Shown piece by piece: positions 1-6,105 of a DNA stretch of 15,413 nucleotides; positions within the stretch are counted from its first letter, which is position 1; each line of letters opens with the position of its first letter. Under the pieces are notes generated by a model, which saw nothing but the letters and a program-made list of their open reading frames with translations, did not search any database and was not told where the DNA came from. A program made the translations under genes and the position numbers. This DNA is from JBEINZ01 sp040377825. Its GTDB lineage: Bacteria > Pseudomonadota > Alphaproteobacteria > Rhizobiales > Ancalomicrobiaceae. The stretch covers positions 1 through 15,413 of the forward strand of contig JBEINZ010000044.1 of NCBI GenBank assembly GCA_040377825.1. Reading direction: 5' to 3'.

Positions 1-702
1 GCCGCGCGCGCGGTCGCCCTGGTTTTGGAAGGCCGCGCCGAAGCCTTGATGAAGGGCCACTTGCATACCGACACGTTGCTCCATCACATTGTGAAAAAGG
101 ATGGCGGGCTGACGATGGACCGGCGGATCAGCCATGTCTTCGTTTTGGACGTGCCTGGTCGAGTCGCGCCGCTTTTCATTACCGACGCCGCGATCAACAT
201 CAATCCGGATCTCGAAGCCAAGGTCTCGATCGTACAGAATGCGATCGATCTCGGTCATGCACTGGGCCTGCCGGTTCCACGCGTCGGAATCTTGTCGGCG
301 ATCGAGGTCGTCAATCCGAAGATTCCATCGAGCATCGATGCCGCCGTTTTGTCCAAAATGGCCGAGCGCGGCCAGATTACGGGTGGTTTGGTGGACGGTC
401 CCCTGGCGATGGACAACGCGGTCGATCTAGAGGCGGCGAAAACGAAGGGCATCACATCCCTGGTCGCGGGTCGGGCGGAAATCCTGGTCGTGCCAAACCT
501 GGAAACGGGTAATATGTTAGTCAAGGAGCTAACTTTTCTCGCAAGCGCGGAGGCCGCCGGCGTGGTCGTTGGGGCTCGCGTTCCAATCATGCTGACAAGT
601 CGAGCCGATGATGTCCGAACGCGACTTGCATCCGCGGCCATCGCTAGGCTCCAGGCGCATTATGCGGCGACTGGAAAGGCATTATTGCAATTCGTGCAAT
701 AG
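1..702 (+). CDS. Phosphate acetyl/butyryltransferase, 3' part (cut by window start)
   Basis: C-terminal 233 residues of a PTA/PTB-family phosphate acyltransferase, which interconverts acyl-CoA plus phosphate and acyl-phosphate in the cytoplasm. The frame is open from base 1 with no credible start (the TTG at 25 is internal), so the gene begins outside the window. Visible family blocks are GLVDGPLAMDNAV, then PNLETGNMLVKELTFLA, then AGVVVGARVPIMLTSRADD, which form the CoA/phosphate-binding core. The stop at 700-702 lies 8 bp before acetate kinase, the classic pta-ackA arrangement, so acetyl-CoA is the likely substrate. The missing N-terminus could belong to a short stand-alone enzyme or to the longer MaoC-like enoyl-CoA hydratase/Pta fusion; the visible part cannot decide. 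Butyryl-specific activity (ptb) is also possible. Confidence 0.9.
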   Translation, partial: AARAVALVLEGRAEALMKGHLHTDTLLHHIVKKDGGLTMDRRISHVFVLDVPGRVAPLFITDAAININPDLEAKVSIVQNAIDLGHALGLPVPRVGILSAIEVVNPKIPSSIDAAVLSKMAERGQITGGLVDGPLAMDNAVDLEAAKTKGITSLVAGRAEILVVPNLETGNMLVKELTFLASAEAAGVVVGARVPIMLTSRADDVRTRLASAAIARLQAHYAATGKALLQFVQ

Positions 703-710
703 ACAAAGCC

Positions 711-1886
711 ATGACAGATACGATTCTTAGCCTCAATGCGGGCTCGTCCAGCCTCAAGTTCGCGCTTTTTGCCTCCGCGGCGGACGGCCTGCGGCAAATC
801 GGGCGCGGACAGATCGAACCCTTGACGAAGCATCCGCGCCTGACATTGAAGGTTGATCGCGAAATTCTCATGGACCGCGAACTAGACATTGCGGAAACGG
901 AGGATCGACGAGCAATCCTTGCGGCGGCGCTAGCGGCGATCAGCCCCGCGATGCCGATGGGCGGCCCGATCGCGGTCGGCCATCGCGTGGTCCACGGTGG
1001 GGTCTCACATGCCGGTCCGGCCGTTATTGACACGGCCTTGCGCGCGGAGCTTGCTCAACTTGCTCCGCTCGCGCCGCTTCACCAACTCCACAACCTAGCC
1101 GGCATCAACGCGGCGACTGTCGCTTTCCCCGGAGCGCGCCAGATCGCGTGTTTCGATACGGCCTTTCACCGGACCCAGCCATGGGTCGCCGATGTGTTCG
1201 GCCTACCGCGTCACTTTTACCAGGATGGCGTACGCCGGTATGGATTCCATGGCCTGTCCTATCAATCGATCGTCCAAACGGTCCGTCAAATTGCCCCGAA
1301 ACTCGCAGCCGGGCGATTGATCGTGGCGCATCTTGGCGCGGGCGCCTCCATGTGCGCGATCCGTGACGGACGCTCGGTCGGCTCCACCATGGGGTTTTCG
1401 ACGCTCGCGGGTCTGCCGATGGGCACACGGTCCGGCGAGTTGGATCCGGGCGTCCTGCTTTGGCTCATGGACGAGCGGCGCATGACCACGACTGAGGTCA
1501 CGGATCTGCTTTACAACCGATCGGGTCTCTTAGGGCTATCGGAGCTCTCCGACGATATCCGCGACCTGGAAGCTTCCAACGATCCCAAGGCAGCGGAGGC
1601 CCTTGCCTATTTTACTTACCGCATCCGCCGGGAAATTGGCGCCCTGGCAGCGATCTTGGGAGGCGTGGACGGGCTGATTTTCACCGGCGGCATCGGGGAA
1701 AACAGTGCCCGTGTCAGGTCTACCGCCGTAAGCGGTCTTGATTTTCTGGGAATTACGATTGATCCCGAGAAGAACGCGGCGCAGACAACCATGCTGTCCC
1801 CAGAGGGTGCGCCGGTCAAAGTCTATCGGATTGCGACCGACGAGGAGCGGATCATCGCCGAGGCAACCGCCGCGCTCCTTCAATAG
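711..1886 (+). CDS. ackA: Acetate kinase (acetate/propionate kinase family)
   Basis: ATP-dependent acetate (or propionate) kinase, 391 aa, normal family length (E. coli AckA is 400). It interconverts acetyl-phosphate plus ADP and acetate plus ATP. The ASKHA-fold landmarks are all present: the N-terminal LSLNAGSSSLKF block with N9, HRVVHGG with R92, H124 in LAPLH, the catalytic D149 in CFDTAFH, H180 in YGFHG, R240 in MGTRSGELDPG, the adenosine motif GGIGEN at 326-331, and the acidic pair E378/E379 in TDEERIIA. The ATG at 711 fits the conserved N-terminus, although no strong Shine-Dalgarno precedes it; with only 8 bp to the upstream acyltransferase, translational coupling is likely. It ends 7 bp before the stop of the convergent rhodanese gene. 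Substrate choice (acetate versus propionate) cannot be read from sequence. Confidence 0.97.
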   Translation: MTDTILSLNAGSSSLKFALFASAADGLRQIGRGQIEPLTKHPRLTLKVDREILMDRELDIAETEDRRAILAAALAAISPAMPMGGPIAVGHRVVHGGVSHAGPAVIDTALRAELAQLAPLAPLHQLHNLAGINAATVAFPGARQIACFDTAFHRTQPWVADVFGLPRHFYQDGVRRYGFHGLSYQSIVQTVRQIAPKLAAGRLIVAHLGAGASMCAIRDGRSVGSTMGFSTLAGLPMGTRSGELDPGVLLWLMDERRMTTTEVTDLLYNRSGLLGLSELSDDIRDLEASNDPKAAEALAYFTYRIRREIGALAAILGGVDGLIFTGGIGENSARVRSTAVSGLDFLGITIDPEKNAAQTTMLSPEGAPVKVYRIATDEERIIAEATAALLQ

Positions 1887-1893
1887 CGGGCGA

Positions 1894-2232
1894 TCAAATC
1901 TCTGTTATCGGCAGGCCGCGCCCCAACCACCCGGGTCCAATAGGGGAGCCCATCATACCTTCGACGACATTGATGGCATCGTAGTCGCGCGCGACAAGTG
2001 CGTTGACGACCTGTTGCGAGCGCCCCCCTGATGCGCAGATGACCGCGACCGGCACGGCCGAAGGCGCCGCGCTGAGCGCTGCGTCGAGCTTTGTTAGAAA
2101 CTCAGGATCCTGCATCGCAATCGGTAAAGCCCCCTCGGCGACACCCGTGCGGGCCCATTCGTCGGGATTACGAACGTCGATGAGAAGCAGCTCGCCGGCC
2201 GCCAACTGCCGATAGGCTTCATCGGGTGTCAT
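1894..2232 (-). CDS. Single-domain rhodanese-like protein
   Basis: Small rhodanese-domain protein (112 aa from the ATG at 2232). The fold is visible in order: LLLIDVRNPDEWARTG (the CH2A-type block), then the active-site loop CASGGRS matching C-x4-R with a persulfide-carrying cysteine (residue 66), then the C-terminal GWLGRGLPI tail. Such proteins move sulfane sulfur in thiosulfate/sulfide metabolism or sulfur relay; the substrate is unknown here. There is no signal peptide, so it is probably cytoplasmic. Start choice: a GTG at 2256 would add 8 residues but has no ribosome site, whereas the ATG at 2232 has GGAG 7 nt upstream, so the ATG is preferred. It lies 47 bp downstream of the exported PhnD-like binding protein on the same strand and may be cotranscribed with it. 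Confidence 0.9.
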   Translation of the reverse strand: MTPDEAYRQLAAGELLLIDVRNPDEWARTGVAEGALPIAMQDPEFLTKLDAALSAAPSAVPVAVICASGGRSQQVVNALVARDYDAINVVEGMMGSPIGPGWLGRGLPITEI

Positions 2233-2239
2233 CGGAACG

Positions 2240-2243
2240 CTCC
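2240..2243 (-). promoter_or_regulatory. Ribosome binding site deciding the rhodanese start
   Basis: GGAG on the minus strand, 7 nt before the ATG at 2232. It lies inside the reading frame that would begin at the GTG at 2256, and supports the shorter product. Confidence 0.6.
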
Positions 2244-2279
2244 ATTTGAATACCACTCAAAAACCGGAGTTACGCTGAG

Positions 2280-3263
2280 TTAACCGCGAGGCGCCATTGC
2301 ACCGGTCGGAATAGGCTGGCGTGGGCGCGGTGCGACAAGCGGGATCAACGGATCAAAAGCCGCGGCCCCGACGTCCACGAAGCCACCGCCATATTCCGGC
2401 GAAATGGCTTCGTAAGCGTCGGGATCTTGATCGCGCATGTTAAGCAGCGCATCACGGAGCAGTGCCTTTTGTTCATCCGGCATATCGGCGCGCACCGCAT
2501 GCGGGCCATGCGGGATTGGCGGCGATTGCCAAACGATCCGGATGTCTTTCATGGCAAGCTGCTTTTTCTGCACAAGATCCCGCAAGGTCCCGCGGCTATA
2601 GCCCGTGGCGACATCGCCTTCGACCGTAGACCAGCCGATAGCGGCGTCGACCTTGCCCGCCAGCAACATCTGAACGGCGGATTCCGGCCCCCTGGTGGTT
2701 TCAATTCTATCAAAAAACGCGGAGGGTTCGTAGCCACTGCCTGAGAGCACCGTAAAGGGGAACGCACGACCGGCAACCGAACGGGCATCGGCTGCCGCAA
2801 GGCTCTTGCCCCTAAGATCCGTCATTTTCTGGGCTGCTGATTCAGCGCGCACGATCAAGATCGAGCGATAGGACGACGTTCCGTCGGTCGATTGAGGAAC
2901 GACCAGCGGCTCCACGCAGGCGCATACCTGCACGGCCATCGCATAGGCCGTCGCCGTCAAAATCGCGTAGTCGACCCTTTTGGTCGCGATCGCATCGACC
3001 AAGGCCAATCCGTCCTTCACGGTCACCATGGTGACGCCGACGCCGATTTCTTCCATGATTCGGGCCCGAAAGACGTCGAGCCGACGCACGGCCGCCGCAG
3101 AACGATCGGTCAATACGACACCGATCTTGACCCCCGGAACGACAATGACCGCAGGCTTCTCCGCCAACGCAGGCGCAATGGTGAATGCCAACGCCAATAG
3201 AGCCGTGGACAATCTAGCCTGGACGGATAATCGCGACATCGGACCTGTGACGATCGGTTTCAT
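2280..3263 (-). CDS. PhnD-like (phosphate/phosphonate-type) periplasmic substrate-binding protein
   Basis: Exported solute-binding protein of the PhnD/SsuA/transferrin-like superfamily, 327 aa from the ATG at 3263; a GTG directly before it (3266) is an alternative, as is an internal ATG at 3239. The N-terminus has a Sec signal peptide: basic residues, the hydrophobic stretch STALLALAFTIAPALA, and a likely cleavage after ALA. Family blocks follow: VDYAILTATAYAMA, LRGKSLAAAD, VDAAIGWS, and the PhnD-typical IPHGPHAVRADMP near residues 250-262. A Cys-Ala-Cys pair sits near residues 114-116, close to where these proteins line their ligand site. No permease or ATPase gene is near; the neighbours are a rhodanese downstream and an aspartic protease upstream. 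The ligand is unknown: phosphonate is the family name, not a demonstrated substrate, and the rhodanese neighbour could equally hint at a sulfur compound. Confidence 0.87.
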   Translation of the reverse strand: MKPIVTGPMSRLSVQARLSTALLALAFTIAPALAEKPAVIVVPGVKIGVVLTDRSAAAVRRLDVFRARIMEEIGVGVTMVTVKDGLALVDAIATKRVDYAILTATAYAMAVQVCACVEPLVVPQSTDGTSSYRSILIVRAESAAQKMTDLRGKSLAAADARSVAGRAFPFTVLSGSGYEPSAFFDRIETTRGPESAVQMLLAGKVDAAIGWSTVEGDVATGYSRGTLRDLVQKKQLAMKDIRIVWQSPPIPHGPHAVRADMPDEQKALLRDALLNMRDQDPDAYEAISPEYGGGFVDVGAAAFDPLIPLVAPRPRQPIPTGAMAPRG

Positions 3264-3321
3264 CACTTGGAACGGAAGGGCAGTGCGCGCGATCTGTCAA
3301 GGGAGACCAGCATGTTAGGCG

Positions 3322-3867
3322 TTATTCCGTGAGCACGAGGCGGTCGCCCTTCATCTCCATCTTGCTCAATCGGCGGATGAAACTCATGCCGAGCAAGTTC
3401 GCTCCAAGCGCCTTCGCCGGCACGACAAGCGCCTCGACCGCGCGCACCCGGACATCGCCGACCCTGACTTCGTCGAGTGTCACCCGCGCGGCCTTCACCA
3501 CGCCATTGGCTGTCGAGATCGAAACCGTGAAGTCGGAGGGCATCGGGCGAAGGCCGAGGCGTTGGGCGTCCTCGAAGCGCAGCGCGATCGACGTCGCGCC
3601 GGTATCGACCATGACGGGGATCGTCTGGTTGTTGATTTTTGCGTCGGCCTCGAAATGGCCGCGCCCATCCGCGCGTAGCGCCACGGAGCGCCCGCCTCCA
3701 AGCGGCGCCTCCACCATTTCCGCGCGATACCCCGAGGCCGTTGGCACGGCACCGTCGGGCCGATCTGCAATCGCAGCGGCGAAATCCACGATGTACGGAA
3801 CCACAGCCGGCGCCATGAGTACCGCAAAACAACAAAGGAGCACTAAACGCAGCGTCGACTTGAACAT
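3322..3867 (-). CDS. Membrane-anchored retropepsin-like aspartic protease (TIGR02281 type)
   Basis: Clan AA aspartic protease of 181 aa. An N-terminal hydrophobic segment (about residues 6-30) looks like a membrane anchor or uncleaved signal. The single protease domain follows: catalytic D88 in VMVDTGATSIAL, a flap-like STANG around 119-123, and the C-terminal NLLGMSFIRRL block at 157-167. Only one DTG motif is present, so the active enzyme would be a homodimer, as in retropepsins. The frame runs on upstream to 4062, but that extension is basic and low in complexity and overlaps the ribokinase gene; the ATG at 3867, immediately before the hydrophobic segment, is the sensible start. The domain probably faces the periplasm. 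Substrates of this proteobacterial family are not known to me. It is separated by 107 bp from rbsK and by 58 bp from the next gene. Confidence 0.85.
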   Translation of the reverse strand: MFKSTLRLVLLCCFAVLMAPAVVPYIVDFAAAIADRPDGAVPTASGYRAEMVEAPLGGGRSVALRADGRGHFEADAKINNQTIPVMVDTGATSIALRFEDAQRLGLRPMPSDFTVSISTANGVVKAARVTLDEVRVGDVRVRAVEALVVPAKALGANLLGMSFIRRLSKMEMKGDRLVLTE

Positions 3868-3974
3868 GATACCCGCCCGACCCTGACGCGCAGCATAAGG
3901 GCGGATACCTAAGAAGTTTCTAAACCAAGCCGTCGATTTTGAACGGCCTTTCGCTTTGCGCGGGCGGCGTTTCG

Positions 3975-4886
3975 TCAAACGGGCACCAGTTTGATCCGGG
4001 TCGCGAGCGCGCGGATCTCGGCGAGATCGCGGTAGCTCGACTGCGCGCCGGCCACTCGACATGCGAGACTGCCAGCCGCCATACCCTCGCCAATCGCGGT
4101 TTCTAAATCGTCACCACGATCGAGCGCCGCGCCGAGCGCCCCACAAAAAGCGTCGCCCGCGCCCGTCGTATCGACGACTTCGACCGGCACCGGTTCGCCC
4201 CGCAGCAGGCGACCTTCGACCATCGCCACCAGCCCGCGCCCGCCGAGCGTCACGACGACCTCGCATGAATACCGCTCGGCGAAGGCCCGAGCGAACATGG
4301 CCGGATCGGCGGGTAGATCGAGGAGCTCGCCATAGCCGCGCGCCTCGTGCTCGTTGACGACGAAAACATCCGCCGCCAAAAGTGTCGCGCCTGCCACCGG
4401 CTCCGCCGGAGCTGCGTTGTAGATGATGCGGGCCCCCGCCGTGCGCGCCATCGCGATCGCGGCTTCGACTTCCGTTATGCCCAGGGAATTCTGAAGAAGG
4501 AAGGTCACACCTGGGCCGAGCAGACCGGCCAATTGGCCCGCGTCCGCCGTGTCGTTGGCGGCATTGGCGCCGAGCATCATGTGATCGCCGTCGGGGCCGA
4601 TCGCGATCATGGCGATGCCAGTCCGACCATGCGACGAGCGCACGCGAGTGCAGTCGATCCCTGCCTTCAACACATTGCCGAGCGCGACCGTCGCGAATTC
4701 ATCGCTTCCGACAGCGCCGACAAGCGATACTCTCGCCCCCGCGCGCGCGGCCGCCAAGGCTTGATTGGCACCCTTGCCGCCGGGAAAGATTTGATAGTCA
4801 GGCCCCTTGATCGTCTCGCCGGGCACGGCGAAGCGCGTAACCTCGGTCACGAGGTCCACGTTGATGGTCCCGAACACGACGATCAT
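3975..4886 (-). CDS. rbsK: Ribokinase (PfkB family)
   Basis: ATP-dependent sugar kinase that phosphorylates ribose to ribose-5-phosphate; 303 aa, normal for RbsK. Visible landmarks: substrate-site INVDLV near residue 8, PfkB signature 1 (FPGGKGANQALAAARAGA, 34-51), VNEHEA at 177-182, TLGGRG at 213-218, and signature 2 DTTGAGDAF (239-247), where D245 is the catalytic base and TGAGD the anion hole. The C-terminal GAQSS matches the ribokinase-type GAQ-S segment. The ATG at 4886 is 14 bp after the upp stop, with a modest GGGTG ribosome site, so the two genes are very probably one operon. No ribose transporter or RbsR is adjacent; the partner is uracil phosphoribosyltransferase, suggesting that it handles ribose released from nucleoside or UMP breakdown. 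Deoxyribose or another pentose as substrate cannot be excluded. Confidence 0.93.
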   Translation of the reverse strand: MIVVFGTINVDLVTEVTRFAVPGETIKGPDYQIFPGGKGANQALAAARAGARVSLVGAVGSDEFATVALGNVLKAGIDCTRVRSSHGRTGIAMIAIGPDGDHMMLGANAANDTADAGQLAGLLGPGVTFLLQNSLGITEVEAAIAMARTAGARIIYNAAPAEPVAGATLLAADVFVVNEHEARGYGELLDLPADPAMFARAFAERYSCEVVVTLGGRGLVAMVEGRLLRGEPVPVEVVDTTGAGDAFCGALGAALDRGDDLETAIGEGMAAGSLACRVAGAQSSYRDLAEIRALATRIKLVPV

Positions 4887-4900
4887 ACGAACACCCGGCG

Positions 4901-5536
4901 CTATTTCGTTCCGTACATGCGATCGCCGGCATCCCCGAGACCGGGAACGATATAGCCGTGATCGTTCAAACGTTCATCAATGGCGGCGCAGTAAATCTGG
5001 ACGTCGGGGTGTTGGGCGCGCAGATTGCGGATTCCCTCGGGGGCGGCGAGCAAGGAGACGAATCGGATGTTCCGCGCGCCGCGCTGCTTTAGCCGTTCGA
5101 CAGCCGCCACGGCGGAGTTGGCGGTTGCCAGCATCGGATCAAGGACGATGATGAGCCGGTCGCTGATGTCTTCCGGCGCCTTGAAATAGTATTCCACGGC
5201 TTCGAGCGTCGTCGGGTCCCGGTAAAGCCCGATATGCGCGACACGGGCCGACGGCACGAGATCCAACATGCCCTCAAGCAGCCCCATGCCCGCGCGAAGA
5301 ATCGGCGCGAACACCAGCTTCTTGCCGGCAATGGCCGGCGCCAGCATGGTCGTTAGCGGCGTCTCGATCTCCTTCATCGTGAGTTCGAGGTCGCGCGTCG
5401 CCTCATAGCAGATCAACAGGGAGATCTCGCGGAGCAGCTGACGGAAGCTCTTTGTGGACGTCTCCTTGTCCCGCATGATCGTGAGTTTGTGCTTGACCAG
5501 CGGGTGGTCGATGACGGTCACGCCGTCGGACTCCAT
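4901..5536 (-). CDS. upp: Uracil phosphoribosyltransferase
   Basis: Converts uracil plus PRPP to UMP and pyrophosphate; cytoplasmic, 211 aa (E. coli Upp is 208). Family blocks: HPLVKHKLTIMRDKETSTKSFR at the start, FAPILRAGMGLLEGM at 76-90, HIGLYRD, the PRPP loop at 133-141, and the uracil-binding GYIVPGLGDAGDR tail (194-206). The PRPP loop reads DPMLATANS, whereas the usual form is DPMLATG[GN]S: the glycine is alanine here. Start: the frame stays open to 5791, but the ATG at 5536 matches the family N-terminus and has a perfect AGGAGG 5 nt upstream. It is the first gene of a upp-rbsK unit, transcribed divergently from the URC4-family gene. In fungi a UPRT (URC6/urg2) is the entry step of the URC uracil-degradation pathway, so this copy may serve catabolism as well as salvage. 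Confidence 0.96.
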   Translation of the reverse strand: MESDGVTVIDHPLVKHKLTIMRDKETSTKSFRQLLREISLLICYEATRDLELTMKEIETPLTTMLAPAIAGKKLVFAPILRAGMGLLEGMLDLVPSARVAHIGLYRDPTTLEAVEYYFKAPEDISDRLIIVLDPMLATANSAVAAVERLKQRGARNIRFVSLLAAPEGIRNLRAQHPDVQIYCAAIDERLNDHGYIVPGLGDAGDRMYGTK

Positions 5537-5541
5537 GAAAG

Positions 5542-5547
5542 CCTCCT
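5542..5547 (-). promoter_or_regulatory. Strong Shine-Dalgarno of upp
   Basis: AGGAGG on the minus strand, 5 nt before the upp ATG at 5536. It is the strongest ribosome site seen in the window, and it rules against using the in-frame upstream ATG at 5791. Confidence 0.8.
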
Positions 5548-5873
5548 TCTGGGGCCGGCGATCGCGCCGACCGAACCGGCACGATCTGACCGAGATTTTC
5601 CGAAGATCATGTCCTCGGAGCGATCTGCGATCGATTAAGGCCGCGCTACGGCCCGGTGCTTCAACGTTAGCGGACCCTGTGCCCGCGGCAAAGCATGGAT
5701 CCGCGTCTATCCCCACGTAGAATCGCGGTGTTTTGCCTTGAACGACCCATGTTGGAAAGGTCGCGCGCGCAAGTTCATTCGGGAGTAGCATTTTTTCAGC
5801 CGTTCACCGATCCTTGACTAAGGGCAAGGCATGCTCATCCGCGAGAAGAACCGGCGTTCGTGCGGGGTTCGTT

Positions 5874-5888
5874 CAAGCATATTGCTTG
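5874..5888. promoter_or_regulatory. Operator-like inverted repeat CAAGCA-TAT-TGCTTG
   Basis: Perfect 6-bp arms around a 3-bp AT-only centre, 15 bp in all, between two divergent genes of related function. The size and symmetry suit a dimeric repressor or activator. No regulator gene is present in the window, so the factor is unknown. This is inference from symmetry and position only. Confidence 0.4.
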
Positions 5889-5920
5889 CGCAAACCGTCT
5901 TCGCGATCTTAGTTTCTAGC

Positions 5921-5964
5921 GCATTTCCCGATCGGATGGACTCATCCGATCGATAAGGAATTGC
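5921..5964. repeat. Imperfect palindrome (hairpin 1 of a REP/BIME-like pair)
   Basis: The inner stem is perfect: CGATCGGATG (5929-5938) pairs with CATCCGATCG (5943-5952) around a 4-nt loop. The outer stem pairs 5921-5928 with 5957-5964 with one mismatch, leaving a 4-nt bulge (ATAA, 5953-5956) on the 3' side only. There is no T-tract, so it is not a typical terminator. The form resembles dispersed extragenic palindromes of Alphaproteobacteria; copy number in this genome cannot be seen from the window. Confidence 0.65.
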
Positions 5965-5977
5965 TCCGATTCTAAAT

Positions 5978-6032
5978 CTTGAGCCTGTCCTTTTCGTTCG
6001 GGTTGCTTCGATCCGAACGGGACTGGCTCAAG
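5978..6032. repeat. Long imperfect palindrome (hairpin 2 of a REP/BIME-like pair)
   Basis: The inner stem pairs 5995-6003 with 6011-6019 (one G-T pair) around a 7-nt loop. The outer stem pairs 5978-5990 (beginning CTTGAGCC) with 6020-6032 (ending GGCTCAAG) with a single T-T mismatch. A TTTT bulge (5991-5994) lies on the 5' side only, the mirror image of hairpin 1. It begins 13 bp after hairpin 1 and ends 73 bp before the URC4-family start, so it would lie in the promoter or 5' leader of that gene. Confidence 0.65.
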
Positions 6033-6105
6033 CGCTCGCAAATTCCGCCACGCTCAATCTCAGACGGCCGCCGCGCGCCGTCTCGGCCAGGAGAGCCGAA
6101 CGTCC

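Larger units (their letters stand above)
5537..6105. other. Divergent intergenic region between upp and the URC4-family gene
   Basis: 569 bp without a supportable gene. Both flanking genes read outwards, so at least two promoters should lie here; no pair of good -35/-10 boxes could be picked by eye. Contents from the upp side: the upp ribosome site, a short GC stem (GGCCG/CGGCC arms, 5639-5653), a run of six T at 5791-5796, an operator-like inverted repeat at 5874-5888 overlapped by the 8-bp palindrome TTGCGCAA (5886-5893), and two long imperfect hairpins (5921-5964, 5978-6032). Open frames crossing the region have no family resemblance and no convincing ribosome sites. Confidence 0.7.

Noticed and set aside
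3272..3300. Possible promoter with a consensus TTGACA (minus strand, 3300-3295) before the PhnD-like gene
   Set aside because: The hexamer at 17-bp spacing is TTCCGT, not a -10 box, and it would leave almost no leader. Only the -35 half fits.
3929..3947. GCCGT/ACGGC hairpin after rbsK as a terminator
   Set aside because: Only a 5-bp stem with a 9-nt loop, and no T-tract on the minus strand.
3868..4062. 65-codon N-terminal extension of the aspartic protease
   Set aside because: Basic, low-complexity, overlaps the end of rbsK, and would bury the hydrophobic anchor inside the protein.
4347..4955. 202-codon open frame on the plus strand
   Set aside because: Antisense to rbsK and the end of upp; no family resemblance or ribosome site.
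5537..5791. 85-codon N-terminal extension of upp from an ATG at 5791
   Set aside because: Not similar to any UPRT N-terminus, and the perfect AGGAGG in front of the ATG at 5536 marks the true start.
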